From assembly GCA_024138015.1 (NCBI GenBank), contig JAMXBB010000002.1:15959928-16023927 (forward strand): 64,000 bases of DNA, written 5' to 3'. Shown here piece after piece: positions 24,500 to 37,604 of the stretch. Numbering within the stretch: the stretch's first letter is position 1; each line of letters begins with the position of its first letter. This stretch comes from Lumnitzera littorea. Its lineage: Eukaryota; Streptophyta; Magnoliopsida; Myrtales; Combretaceae. The position numbers and the translations under genes are program-made. A model generated the notes under the pieces. It was not told where the DNA came from. It saw nothing but the letters and a program-made list of their open reading frames with translations, and did not search any database.

Positions 24500-27400
24500 G
24501 TAAAGAAAACAGTAAGGGATAAAAATATAAGTTTCCTTATTTGAATAAAGAATGAACGAAAGTGAATACAAATTAGTAATAGAATTTTTTATTTTACCAA
24601 AACATCAAAAAATTTCCTATCACTTTAAGATGTGCTTTTCTTATATGGAAAAGAAAGTAATTTTAAATCAATTTCCTCGTATTTTTCTAAATTTTTTTTT
24701 TGGACCCTTGGGAAAATATTCCCTTCCAAATTTATATATTTCTCCTTTTCTTCATTTACCAAACAATGAAAATCATCTTAAAATTCTAACCCTCTTCTTC
24801 TCTCCTTTTTTTTCTTAATCAGACAGACTTCTCCCCTTTTTTTTTTCCTTTTCATAAGGGGTATTTCATTTGTGTGTAGAGCAAAAGCCACAAGCTTTAT
24901 CTTCTTTTCTTTTCTTTTCTTTTCTTTTTTCCTTTTTTTGCATCTTCTTTTAGGTTCCATTATGGATTTCAGCATTGGAGCAAGTAGGGAGTTGCATTTT
25001 TACATAGATTTAGACTTGAGATCTCCTCATGAGTTTTGCTATTTCATTTCCTGCATTCGTTGTTATGGTTGTTACTTTCATACTTGTAGTTATATCCTTT
25101 ATTAACATCATGAGTTACATATATATTTGGGATATTAAGTAGCTGATTATGTTGTTGGTTCATTAAGTAGTTGTGTGTATAATTTCTAAAATTTATTTAT
25201 TAATGAGCATGAATTTTGTATTAAAGGAATACATGTTAGATTAGGTTAAGATTCGAGAGAATATAATCTAATTAGTTAAGTGACAAACTAACTCAAATTG
25301 TAGTTGATATATTACAGTGTGGTTAAGGTTTAGGACATTCAAAGCTTACCTAATATTTTAACTTTTCTTAAAGATAGATAAGGCTAATTTATTAAATTAG
25401 ATAATCCTTTGTTTGGTAAAAGAAGATTTACCTTGAACTTTTTTGTGAAACATAAAATAGCTAAGAAATCATTTTAATCAATTGTGTTATGAATGTAATC
25501 TCATTGTATCTATTGCAAGCGTTAGAAATCTATGTTGTTTGAACATTTTATCTTTAATTTTTAAAAACAAACATTTAAAACTTTTTATCAAGTAATTTAG
25601 TTATAGACAATTCTATCATAGTTGAGAGCCAATACAATACTCCCTATGGACACGAGATACTCATCAATTTTTTTTTTTACAAACTACATATGCACCTACA
25701 CACTAGCCAGTAATCCATTATGCCATTAAAGTAGAAGAGTAAGAAAAAGCGTACTAGAATACTTAATGAATCTAGGTGCTAATTTGGAGTGTGTGGCTTG
25801 CGATTAATATAGTACACATGATAGTCCAAGAGAAGATAGTTAGCAAAATTAAATATTACAGTTGAAAATGTTTGAGCTCAATCATATGTATATACTAGTT
25901 TACTGAATTTGAGTCATGATGGAGATTGTTATTGTATATGTTAAATTTTCATTAGATTAAGGTTTTTGAGTACATAGAAATGGATGTAAGTTAAGCAAAG
26001 CTGGAATGCATAGTTCGCCCCAAATTTATCAACCAAGTAAGGTTATGGTTCAACTGATAACGTTGGATGATTGGTTGAATCTTTTTTGCTTAACATCTGG
26101 TGTTACCTATTTTTTCATTGCTTGATACATAAGATATTTTTTGTATTATATCTCGATAAATATTTTATTGTAAAGTATTAAAGGGTGCAAAATAAAACTT
26201 CTTAATAGGAGAGTAGGTAGTCTTGTTGTACACCAGTTTCTACTTTAATTGATTGGATAGGTTATAAATAGGCATTACTATATTGCATTTAATTTATATA
26301 ATTTTATTAACTTATTTATTATTTGGGTTAAATATGTAACAAATAAATGATATGATTTAGTGGTTGAGGTTTATGATAGAAACTTGTAGATTATAAGTTT
26401 GAAACTTAGTGAAAGCTACTATTATAGTTTTTTTATTTTATGTGGGCTTATGTTGTATTTATTATATATGATATTAATACAAGTCAATGTATATTGCATT
26501 TATTGCAAGCGATAACAATACAAGTTAATTTATACCACATATAATAAATGCAGCATTAATACAAAAACCAATATTGCATTTATTGCATGCAATAATGCCA
26601 TGATATTCATGCTGATTAATTTGATATGTAAAAATGTAAATTTCACGTGTATTATGCTATTATGCATTTTCACTTTCCAAAAGGTCGACTCTTTTGCCAT
26701 TTTCAGTTTTCATAAAATCCAGCCTTTCAAATCATGATAGGCACTTTGTATTTTTCAAGATGATCATTATATATTTTCCAATCTTTTCAATTTTTTCCGC
26801 ATTTTGGTGGAGTGTAATTTATGTTATGGTGATCTTGTAAAAATATTACTCGTATATATTTTTTTTTTCCCAAAAACCTGATTCTATTTATTTTTCTACG
26901 CCTTAATAATTAATAAATTTGGACTCATGTAAGTACTTGCTTTTAACCGACTAATGGCTTCACTTATTAACGTTATTCGGGTTGCCCGACCATGAACCAA
27001 CAATCCATAAGAGTAATTGACATATATTTATTACTGAGGGAAAATGCTTGGACATATTAGTTTCAGAACTCAGAGGATCCTACCACGCCACTGATACACC
27101 TGACAAAAGTCAAAATTTGTTCCAGGATGTGGATAGCCAGGTGCTACAGCATATGGGTAAATTGGAGATATAATAACAATGATGAAAAAGATTAAATAAT
27201 CCTAATTAAAAGATTACCATTTACATTTTTATGTTTTAAAATTCTATTTATATGTGTACACTATCAATTCATTTTATATGGAGTGTTAGAATCGTTGAAA
27301 CTTGTCTTAAGAACGGTAATCTAAATATAATGACGGGGATTTTGATGTTATAAGAGTAAATTATGTAAAATAAATTAACATATTAATATTGTTAATAAAA

Positions 27401-28165
27401 TGAATTTCATAATATATCTTTTACCAAGAAAGCAAAAAATAAGTGAATAAGTATCTAAAATATATATGTTATTGCTACAAACAAATTTTATAATATATTG
27501 TATTATTTTTTTAAAAAATTTAAAATTTTGCAATTAAAAATTACGATATACAGTTCGAGCGATCTGCGAACTTAGGCCTACTCCAGCAAAATTCCTGAGC
27601 GATCTTGAAGCTTTAATTATTTACACTGTAACGGGGGATCAAGTAACATGTTATTTCCACCTAAAAATAACAGAAAGTGTTTCCTTTTTTCTATGGAACT
27701 GATATTGTTATTTATCTAATCGTTGATTTGATTATCTAAAAATTTAAATTATTAAATAAAATATGAATTCAATTGTTTAGATTTAAAAATATAAAAATAA
27801 ATAAGATAAAGACGAGATCGAACCAAGTAAGATATAAAATGGGATCGTAGAATACAGCTAAAGGAAACTGAATTTTATTTAAATTTATGGAGTAAAACAT
27901 TACTGACCTACAGTTTGATGCCTATCCAAATTGGTAATGAACAGGCACATCCATGAAGCCAAATTTATACAACTGAGCCAACGTTATTCAATCGAAAACA
28001 ACAGCAAATTAAAAACACTCTACGTGTCTACGTCGCATGCATGCATGCCCAAAACCACAATATGCAAATTAAAAAACAATTGCTTTGGATAGACTTATTC
28101 ATCATTATTATATTATTCATGCTCACAAGTGCGTTCATCTTCGTAACCTTCTTATGAAGAAGATC
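24500..28165. other. AT-rich intergenic DNA upstream of element A's end and downstream of the BAHD gene
   Basis: No conserved gene was recognised. Small open frames at 24552-25105 are low-complexity T- or K-rich and unsupported. Pyrimidine runs occur at 24790-24950. The stretch just left of 28166 is the presumed 3' UTR of the BAHD gene; reversed, it holds AATAAT-like signals near 28100-28120. Confidence 0.5.
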
Positions 28166-29578
28166 TCAAAACATCTTTAGGCCCTGCTCAAACAATGAAG
28201 CAAAAGCCTCCATGGACGGCTGGCTAAGAGCGAGTTGAATCTCAATACCACCTGTCTCGTCTCTATTGTCCGAAAGAGCCACGCGACTTGGATCTAAGTA
28301 AGGAAGTGTGGTCCTCTTCGGCCTTCCCCACCCAAAATCGGTGTCGTAGAACCGCAACAGCGGCGAACCCACTACAGTTAGATAATCTCCCGGTACAAAT
28401 ATCTCCGGCCAGACATGCAACAGTCTCTCCGCATCCCTCAAGACAGCATTCTTAACATTTATAATCTGGTCTCCAATTGCCTTTGCAGCTGACAGAAACC
28501 CTTGTTGTCCCACCAAAACGTTCCTCTCGAATCGCACAACACATAGGCTTATGCAGTTACCAAAGTAAGTACTAGGGATTACCAACCCACCTAGGTCAAG
28601 CCGATTCCTGCAATCTGCTACAAAGATGAAGCTGTATAACTTATTTGCCAGGTTACCATCTGCCACGGTATTAGCAACTTCTTTTGCTTTTGCCCAGCAA
28701 ACCCACGTAAGAGCGCTAGCAACTACAAAAGTTGAAAAGTGAGACGTGCCACTGCATTGCTTTGACACCCAACTCTTGAGTTTATCAACTTGTTGCTTAC
28801 TTAAAACGAAAGTTTTAGCCATAAGAGGCTGGCTAGGGCTTGGAATAGGAGGAGGGCTTCGGGCCATTTCCTGCACTCTCGATGCCCAGCGCCACCATTG
28901 CTCCAATGAAAGAGGCACAAGGCCATTAGTATCTTTAATAACATCTCTCTCAATCAAAGGAGATTGCAAATCAACACCTGTTAGATTATTACCTCCATTT
29001 CTAGTGAAAGAAGCCCATGACTTCACAAAACTATGGAACGTCCTTCCATCACAAGCCACGTGGCGGAATTTGAACGCAACAACAACACCCGAGTAAGGGA
29101 ACACAGTAAGCTGGATAGCTACAAGAGGACACGCGGCGTCACCGGGAAAGTGCCCCATCGGCGCACCCTCTAAGGGCGGCGCAAGAGCACGAAGGATGGA
29201 AGGATCATGGGACGTGTGAACCGAGAGGAGATTGAAGTCAGCCGTCGATTCAGCGATGGTCAGAGATAGGAAATCGTTGGGAGTGTAGAGAAAATGGGGT
29301 TTGTCGGGTGGTGGAGGACAGATAAGTTTCGAAGCGAGCGGGAAGAAGCGTTGGAGGGCAAGAGAAAGGGAGTGCTTGAGGATGGGGAGGGAGGATTGGA
29401 GGAAATGTGATGTGGAGTGTGGATATTGGTAGAAGAAGAGATGTTCAATGGGGTAACCGCCAAAAAGAAGCCATGGGATGTCGAAGAATGTCAACGGAAC
29501 AACCTTTGGGGGGACAGTGTTTGGAGGTGGCGTGACTTGGCAAACCTCTAGGGTTTTCACTCGAACCTTCTCAACCAT
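28166..29578 (-). CDS. BAHD acyltransferase (malonyl/aromatic acyltransferase type)
   Basis: A single uninterrupted frame of 470 residues, a usual length for the family, without an intron. The product should move an acyl group from a CoA thioester (malonyl-CoA or a hydroxycinnamoyl-CoA) to a hydroxyl, typically on the sugar of a flavonoid, anthocyanin or phenolic glucoside, in the cytosol. The catalytic HxxxD motif is HVACDG at 173-178. The structural motif DFGWG is at 414-418. YFGNC at 338-342 is typical of the anthocyanin/flavonoid malonyltransferase clade. The N-terminal LTFFDIPWLLFG (29-40) is also characteristic of that clade. The ATG gives the expected short N-terminus before the first beta strand. 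Clade assignment is fairly secure; the acyl donor and acceptor cannot be told from sequence. No neighbouring pathway gene is present. Confidence 0.95.
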   Translation of the reverse strand: MVEKVRVKTLEVCQVTPPPNTVPPKVVPLTFFDIPWLLFGGYPIEHLFFYQYPHSTSHFLQSSLPILKHSLSLALQRFFPLASKLICPPPPDKPHFLYTPNDFLSLTIAESTADFNLLSVHTSHDPSILRALAPPLEGAPMGHFPGDAACPLVAIQLTVFPYSGVVVAFKFRHVACDGRTFHSFVKSWASFTRNGGNNLTGVDLQSPLIERDVIKDTNGLVPLSLEQWWRWASRVQEMARSPPPIPSPSQPLMAKTFVLSKQQVDKLKSWVSKQCSGTSHFSTFVVASALTWVCWAKAKEVANTVADGNLANKLYSFIFVADCRNRLDLGGLVIPSTYFGNCISLCVVRFERNVLVGQQGFLSAAKAIGDQIINVKNAVLRDAERLLHVWPEIFVPGDYLTVVGSPLLRFYDTDFGWGRPKRTTLPYLDPSRVALSDNRDETGGIEIQLALSQPSMEAFASLFEQGLKMF

Positions 29579-29659
29579 CTTGTTGTCAAATGAATAACGA
29601 TGACGAGACTTCTAAAATACGCTTGATGATGTGTGGATTGTTTCATGGTTGAGGTTTGA

Positions 29660-29666
29660 TTTTATA
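29660..29666 (-). promoter_or_regulatory. TATA box of the BAHD gene
   Basis: The reverse strand reads TCATATAAAATCAAACCTC, with TATAAAA about 80 bases before the ATG, implying a leader of about 50 bases. A CCTCAACC stretch just downstream resembles MYB-bound AC-rich elements, but this is speculative. Confidence 0.5.
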
Positions 29667-29699
29667 TGACTTCTGGGTTGAATCTAGACTTAAATTTAA

Positions 29700-32600
29700 T
29701 TACGTCCTAATTAATGTAGGCACAGTTACCCATATATTGACCTATAAAAATCTGAGAGGAAACAAATTAACTTCACCTGGGACATGTTATTAAAGAATGT
29801 AGAGATGGGTAGGTAGGAGAAAGAATTTGTTGGTGGTCTAATGATCTTTGAATGAATAAGTGGTATATAGACGCTCATAATGGGGAAAATGTGTGGTGAT
29901 ATGACATGGATTAATTTTAAAGGTGTAGAATTTACGTTTACTATCATTATTATATAGTAAAATTTTATTAGTATTTGCTTGCTCTTAATCGATTCTTATT
30001 TGCTTTTAAGCGAATAGCATCAAAGCATTTCTTGGTAGGTAGACATAAATATTGCTATCCACTATTAGAAAAAATATAGGTAGATTGGTATTTATTTTTA
30101 GCAAAATCCTTCATTGAGAATATGATACACAAAAATAGTAAGACTTGTAGTTCCCCATGTGGGAAGCACATCTTATTGTTTCTATATGTTACACCTTTAA
30201 TGAATGGTGTTGTTAAGATAAGTATACCATTAGTTTACTTATCTATTACTCATCCACTATTAATATCGATATATGTTTAAGTATAATTGGAACACAATTA
30301 CAAAAAACTTAAAATAGAGCAACCAACAAAAGGCAAGAATCATTCTTTTAGCAGTAAAATAATTCTTTTATAAATTTTAATTTTTTAAGGACATGCTCTA
30401 TGCAAAAAGTAAGAAATATATACTTAAATGTGAATGAAAAAAAAAAAAACTAAAAGTCCCACTCTAAGCCGAATGAGAAAGCCACTACGTACAATGTGAG
30501 CAATTCTAAGAAAAAAAGGTCACCACCTAAACAAAGATAAATAGAATATATATATATATATATATGATACATTTCTAAGTTTTATTCATGGAATTGATGT
30601 AGTAAATTTGTAAACATCAAATAACAAAACAATTTATCCTTTCTACATTATTCTTATGTATTATTCACTTATTAGTCAAAATTGAAATGATATGTATACA
30701 AAGTTTTCAATATTGCAGTAGGTTGTGTGTATTCCACATATTATCAATTATTTTTTCTTAAAAAAAAAGATAAAATTTATTTCTACATTGAATTCATGGT
30801 TTATCATTCTTCTAAATGTAATGATTATTATTTGCACACAATAAAGTCTACAAAATAAAATACCTTCAATTCCTTATTAACAATAAATGTAAAGAGAAAA
30901 TGGAAAAAAACCTAAACGGGCAATCGACATGATAGTTACTTGAGACAAAGTGATTGCAGGTGAAATTAATATTTGTTATTGGCTCATACATTATAAAATG
31001 GGATATTTTAATCTTAAATCTGTTAATAATTGCTTTATATACATAGCCATAATAAGGGGATGTAAATTATTTTTTAGATAAGTAAAACATGAGAAATTCA
31101 AACCTACTTAATAAACATTTATATTATAAAATTATAAAGACCTTGACCATGTAACATATTTATATCCATAAAAATAATAATTTTATTTAGCTATCCTATA
31201 AAGTACGATTTGAGATTATATATATATATATATATATAAGCGCCTAAGGGGCTTTGCTTAATTGCTTTTTGGCATCTTTAATAATTTTCAGTAGTTTTTA
31301 TTTATAAGTTCATTATATAGTCCTTACTAAATATCTATTTGGAATAAAACACCAACTTAATTGGGAGTATTAAAGTAAATGGCCATGCATACTAAGGATG
31401 CCTAACTCCATTTCAAAACTTTTTGCTTCATATTTGTCCATAAATTTAAATTTCCTTTCCTCATTTTGATTGACAAATTCTAATTCTATCTTAATTTGTA
31501 GCATCATTATTAATCTTCTTTTCCTCTATATATTTGGATATAGTGTTTGTATATTTGTATATTTAGCTTTGGTAAATTTCAATTTTACTCCAAAATAGGA
31601 ATTCTCACTTTATATATATATATATATATATATACATACATATATATATGCTTATTATCTATATAATATCCTTATATATTTATCATAAATTATTTTGTCA
31701 ATAATTTATATTGTTTGTAGCTAAGTTAGATTTTATATTCACTAACACCTTAATATTTTTCTTTGAAAGTTTTGCATAGGAAGTTCTAAAAACTTTTGGG
31801 TCTTTTTTTACATACAAGTCTTAAAACTTTCTATTCAATGTAGTCCTAAAATTTCTATTAAAAAAATGCATATTCTACTAATAAATACCAAATTTTAATT
31901 ATTTTCTAGCAATGTGGTTTTCATGTGACATTCCATGTAAATAAACTTATTAAGATAACAATAAATTGATTTTATTACTTAAAGTACTGTAAAAAAATTA
32001 TATATGTGGTTTTTAAAAGTTTTATGATTTATTTGTTGAAATTAAAAAGTTTTACATGATTAAAAAAATGCAAAATTTTTAAACTTTTTATTGAAATTGG
32101 AAGATTTACAATTTGATTGGAAAAACTGACAAATTTGAAAAGACCTTTAATTTAATATTTCTATTATCTTTTTGCACATGTATTGTATGTGCCCAAATCC
32201 TCTAGTTTACAATCATCATGTTCTTTTGTTAGTATAAAAGAAACAGATAAGTAAATTTCCTTATATAGCCTTTTCAATATTTTCCTTTCCATTTAAATCT
32301 TTAATATTTTTCAACTTTTACAGAAATGAATGCACATGTCGACTGTATTGTCATTTTAACTCATCCTTAGCACGTAGTAACTTATAATTGGTCATAATAA
32401 TTAATTTAATAAAATAATAATATCAAATATATTTAATTGCTCTTTATAATAATAATAATAAATTAAATAAAAAAAGAATTGTGTGAAACTTAACCACTTT
32501 AGCCAATTCCTAAGCCAAATCAGAATTTGATATTTGTTGGGTCAAATTAAAATCATGTATTTATGAAAATTAGAAAATAGAGAGAACTTAAATAGAAGGG

Positions 32601-33319
32601 GGAAAAATGTTAAAAAAGTCATTTACAAAATTAGATAAATATTGAGACTAAACATTGATTTTTTTCCTTTTATTAATTAATGTTTTTTAAAAAAGAAGCT
32701 AGTGCAAAAGTTTATTGAAAACATTTCTTACTAAAATAAGAAATTTAATTAAGTAGATATTAGAAAATATATGAGACAATAAACTTTTATCATTTTTTTA
32801 CCAAAAGCCTTTTACATTTATGATGCAGCTTGACTTTATTTTTTTAATAAATTATTTAGAAATAACTTAGACTATTGGTTTTCTTTAATACTAGAGTGAA
32901 TCAATAAATCGATGTAATGGTAGGATAAAGAAAAATTCAGGGGAGAAAACCCTACTTAGAGAAGTATGCTATGGGCAAATTCCTAAATTTGAGAATGAAA
33001 AAAAAAAAAAGAAAAAGGAAAAGATTTAGGAATTAGAAGAGAGAAAATCTTCTTTTTTTTCTTTAAGGGGGTGGGGGGGTTATGTGCAGTTTACATTCAT
33101 ATTAGGATTTTTCTACGATAACACTAGTAATATAGCATTACTGTTACGTTGGTCAAGGTAACCTACTATACATAAAATATAAGTCATTTATATTAACATA
33201 AAATAAACTGCATAAGGCAAAATCTAAGTCAGTCATTCACTTGGCATCTTAGCCATTACAAGAAAATAACCATACTTTTAGGGTTCTGACATTTACAAAG
33301 TATTTCACATTGCAACTAC
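29700..33319. other. AT-rich intergenic DNA with microsatellites
   Basis: No gene or element was recognised. TA-repeat microsatellites lie at about 30549-30566, 31218-31240 and 31612-31650. The rest is unique-looking AT-rich sequence. Confidence 0.5.
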
Positions 33320-33472
33320 ATCCATATCCTACAGAGCTTGTATCCAAAATAGGAGATAAAATATGAGGAGGCAAATTTTCAAAAACCTAGCTTGATTGAT
33401 CACCAAGATGCCCTTGCCTAACATGAAAATCAGCAACATGATTAGCTTCTCGAGAAAGTTGTTGTTTTGTTA
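33320..33472 (-). pseudogene. LINE-type RNase H fragment
   Basis: On the reverse strand one frame reads LSREANHVADFHVRQGHLGD, a stop, then VFENLPPHILSPILDTSS. The REAN-xVADxxAxxG signature followed by 'F..LPP.I...L' is characteristic of the RNase H domain at the end of plant LINE reverse transcriptases. It is a short, dead fragment; the rest of the element was not found nearby. Confidence 0.5.
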
Positions 33473-34259
33473 CTCATTTGGTAATGATAGATTAGGTTTA
33501 GTTTAAATTTATTTTATTTTATTTTATGTGATTAAGTTAATAAATTAATAAATACATGATATCAACTAACTTTAAGATCACATGCAGTGAATGCAATCAC
33601 CTTCCCCAACTAATCACTCATAAGGCACGCAAGAAAAGAGAGCTAGATTGGAGTGAGATAAATCTAACCATATCTAAGAAAATTTGATTCATTTTTTCAA
33701 ATTTTTATATGAATCAATCATATATCATTTATGTCAATTTCATCAAAAGGTTTAGCGTTAAAAAGAAACTAAAAATTGGATGAAATCTTAGATAGAGAGG
33801 AAGAGATAAACTTAAGTATGATTGTAATAGATTCTGGGCAATTTTAAGCTCCTAATTCAACTCTAACTTAATAATCATAAATTAAGAGTCTTAGAGAGCT
33901 TAGATACACAATCGAATTCGATCAAAAAACTTATAAATTGAATCAACAAGTAACTTTCTCTCCCTAAGCCTATCTAACTACTTCGATCTTCTCTCTATAA
34001 TTTCAAATTTTAGAAGCAAAATTGAGGCTTAAAAGAGAACTTAGTTGATTCTAGAGTTTAAAATTTACAATAAAAAGAAAAACTTTCAAGTCGAACCAAT
34101 TGTAGTAGCTTAGATCTATAACACCCAAATCATGCATCTTAAAGTCCCTCAAATCGCCAGTAGCCATTGTTTATGTGGAACTAAACCACTAATGCTACTA
34201 TGTTGCCACCATCAGAAGGTCACGACTGATACACTTTAGAGCTTCCACCATCACTAATG
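33473..34259. other. unassigned AT-rich DNA
   Basis: No domain or repeat was recognised between the LINE scrap and the LTR that follows. Confidence 0.4.
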
Positions 34260-37200
34260 TGCTTCGACAAATCCTAAAGTTCTCCTCTATGCTTAATGCA
34301 ATACTTTATTTCCATCTTTATTCTATTTACTTATTTATTTTTATTTTTATATTTTATTTATTTTTTTCCTTTATTATTATTATTTTTCTTTATCTTATTT
34401 TATCATCTAATCTATTTTTACTTATTATATATTATTTAATAAAATAATAAAAAATTACTTTTTTCTTTTTCCTTCTTTTTTTTTTCTTTTCTTTTCTTCT
34501 TTTTCTTTTTCTTTTTCTTTTCTTCCCTTTTTTCTATTTGATTACATTTACATAAATAAGTAAAACAAACAAGTAAAAAAAACAAATAAATAAATAAACA
34601 AACCAAAATTAAATTAAATTAAAAAAAGAAAAAGAAAAAGGGCTTTGAACAGGTTTGAGCACGTGGTCGGACCTAGGTGGGTCGAATCCGATCGATTGGG
34701 TCAAACTCCTCTTCTTCAACAACAACGGCAAGGCTCAATTCGGATTGATCCGTCGACCAAAACGAGTAGGGGAAAGGAGAATCGTGAGTTTCAAATTGGG
34801 AATATGGGGGATAAGAAAAATGCTGTAGGGTTTGGGATTAGTTTAGAGGGTATTCGAAGATGAGTGGTGGCAGTGATTGGTGTGGTGGTTGCAAGTAGCT
34901 ACTGGGTGTGAATGGAGCATCGGCTTAGGGATTTAAGGGTACGGGGAGAGTGGCCATGATGTTAGTTTGGGTCGAAGGACGTTAAAGGTAGTGGTTTGAG
35001 GAGAGAGAAGGGCGACGGTCAAGGTTTAGTAGTGGCTAACTTGGTGGAGCTATTAGGGGTCACAGTAGGGGTCGAAAGTAGCTAGGTTAGGGAGCAACCT
35101 AAGTTACGGGTAATCTTCTTAGAGTGGTGGTTTAGCTCAGGTTGGAGTGAAGAGAGAGAGAGTAGGTTAGAGAGAGAACATGATTGCGGGGAAAGAGGGG
35201 TTGTGTCGAGTGATTCAACTGCTTGTAAGTGATTGTTAGTGGTTGTATGAGCTCCCTCAACACCATTTTATACTCGAATTGTTCCCAGAAAACATGGAAA
35301 GCTCGGATTGGATTTTGAATGTAAATGTCGAGATTTTAGTTTTTTTCCTAACTTTGGAGCTCGACTTGAATTCGTTTTTGATCAAATTTGGACTAGTTAG
35401 TGGGTCTGATTCATAGTAGGCAATGTACTCAACAGGATTAAAGCGAGAAACTGTATGAGTGTTGATATAAGGCAAGTGCACCTATCAGTTTTAATATAGC
35501 AAATATGAATTCGAGTTGATCTCTCAAAGACCTCGAATACTATAACTAACCTTAGCTCTATTATCTAACTAGAAAATTGTGATGGGTTGAATGAATTAAA
35601 AATACTAAAATTAACAAACTAATCTAATTATGACACTTGACTAAGAAATTTAGGAAGCGATAAAATTAAGAACGACTTCAGGAAGGCAAATAATGTATTT
35701 AGGAATTGTTTTCCCTAGTGTTTAACATATGACCGCTAAAAATATATCCAATTCTATCTCTATTATTCTTGACCGGAGGGATTCACAACTAAAGTTAACG
35801 CCTTTCTCGAGCATATTAACCCTAATCCTAAATTATTTACCGGAATCTCTTCACTTAGTAATATAATTTAGAATCTTATTAATGTGCAATGAATTCCAAT
35901 ACAAAAGAACAACTTTCCGAAAGAATAATGTATCTTATCTCTAAGTATACATGCAATTCTCTCCAATTATGTCAAGATCCCATTATTCATGTGATTTCTC
36001 AATCATCATGCATAATATCATAGATTGATACCCTAAAAATATCAATTAACAATTAAAACACATAATTTAATCAAGAAAGATAGAAACTTTATTAACAATT
36101 ATCAATAAATCTAATAATCACATGAAACTCTAGGTTCCACAATCCTAAATACCATAATCTTAAGTTATCATGATGAAATTAAAAACAAATTGCAATAAAA
36201 TCAAGAAATAAAACATGAAAAACCCCTTTTGTTGATGAGAAATCTTTTCAATCTTAAAGTTAGGTGTTACTTTCGCCTTTTGTTCCTCCTTCTCTTCAAG
36301 TCTCTTCTCTTTTAAATATCAAAAGTTATTTGTAAAACCCTCATAAGTCCTTATATAATATAATATAATATGAAGTTTCTTCTTTCATCATCAGACACAG
36401 CTTGGGACATAATTGTATCCCTAGGTTGTGTAACTTACTGACCTTAGCATAAAAATTATCCTACATGGACACAACCTAGGAACACAGTTGTGTCTCAGAC
36501 TGTATAACTTTTTGACCAAAATTTACCATTTTCTCTTATTGTTTATATAACTTTATAACTTATTCATTTGAACTCCAAATTAAGTGAAACTTCATTCCTT
36601 TTTTTCGTTTTCAATCTAAGAACACATTCAGACCTTGAAATCAAAATTTTGCTCAATTAAGTATTAATTTCTTTTAAAAAAAAAGCAAAGATATAAGGGA
36701 AATACTATAAAATCACCATATGAAATATATTTAAAATAAGAGTTATCAAGTATGTACAAAATTTGTGTAGAAATTAGAGCTGAAGTGAAGGGGCTGAGTG
36801 TTCTTAAGTCGAGAAAAGGGGAGAAAATTTGGAGAATGTGAGGGAAAGAGAGGGAAACGAAGGGAAAAGGAAGGAAGGGGAGGGAAAAAGGGGCTAATGT
36901 GGCGCTACGTCAGTTGTGCTGTCTAGACCTGACGTGCCACATGTCATTCATGACAGTGGCAGCTGACGTAGCACACTACGTAGCGCCATGTTAGTAGAGC
37001 CGTCAAATCTAAGAATGTCATGTGTCATGATACGTGACACAATCCAATTCTGACATGTGGCAGTCCCTGATGTAATTGGAACAAAAAATAAAAAAAAGGT
37101 CTCCTTACCTTTGCTAATTTTCGAACCCATGACCTCATACTTAATGCTAATATTATATCTAGTTCATATATGCAATCAAATTATATATATGAACTCGATA

Positions 37201-37604
37201 AACCTGAGCTAGATTTAAATCAAAGCTCAAGTTCAATGGTTCAACATTTAAACCAAAATTAAAATCTATCCTAATAACATGTTATTTTCTAAAACTTTTA
37301 TTTGAATTTAATTTTTCTACTTTTTTTGTAACTAAATTTTTACACTTCATTTTCTAACTTTTTATCTTTTTAGGGTTTCTTTTTTAAATTTCTTATTTTT
37401 TTTGTGTTTTTCTTATTATTGAAAATTTTTTGTATTTTTCCATGATCTTTATTTTTTTCTAAATTTCTTAATTTTTTTAGGTTTTCTTTTAATTCCCTAT
37501 TTTTTGAATTTTTTCTAATTTAAGAACTATTGAGAAAAGAAAGAAAAATAAAAATGAAATAAATAAAAAACAAATAAAAGGGGTAAAAATTAGGTATTTG
37601 GACA
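34260..37604 (-). repeat. LTR (C) related to elements A and B, minus orientation, left-truncated
   Basis: It resembles the 3' LTR of element B (49980-52604) in order: a poly-pyrimidine block (34450-34535), a 'gtaaaacaaacaagtaaa' region, a GA-rich G-biased segment (34640-35230), a 'gacgtgccacatgtc' segment, and the terminal TTTTT-rich stretch ending GGTATTTGGACA at 37604. That end is the reverse of a TGT..ATACC LTR start. The first ~900 bases of B's LTR, on the left, were not found here. No internal region follows on the right: copia pol begins at once, so this is a truncated or solo LTR. Confidence 0.6.
35463..36747. mobile_element. 1285-bp solo LTR inserted in LTR C
   Basis: The inserted block starts TGATATAAGGCAAGTGCACC and ends AAGAGTTATCA, giving TG...CA ends, and is flanked by AGTGT and AGTAT (4/5 match to a 5-bp target duplication). 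Its 'aaggcaagtgcacctatcag' opening and the paired 'gacacagcttgggacata' and 'ggacacaacctaggaaca' blocks (36394-36500) resemble LTR sequences common in plant gypsy elements. No coding part remains. Confidence 0.65.

Noticed and set aside
28746..29096. 116-codon plus-strand frame
   Set aside because: It lies antisense within the BAHD coding sequence and matches nothing; GC-rich codons create chance open frames.
29260..29463. 67-codon minus-strand frame
   Set aside because: An out-of-frame shadow of the BAHD gene.
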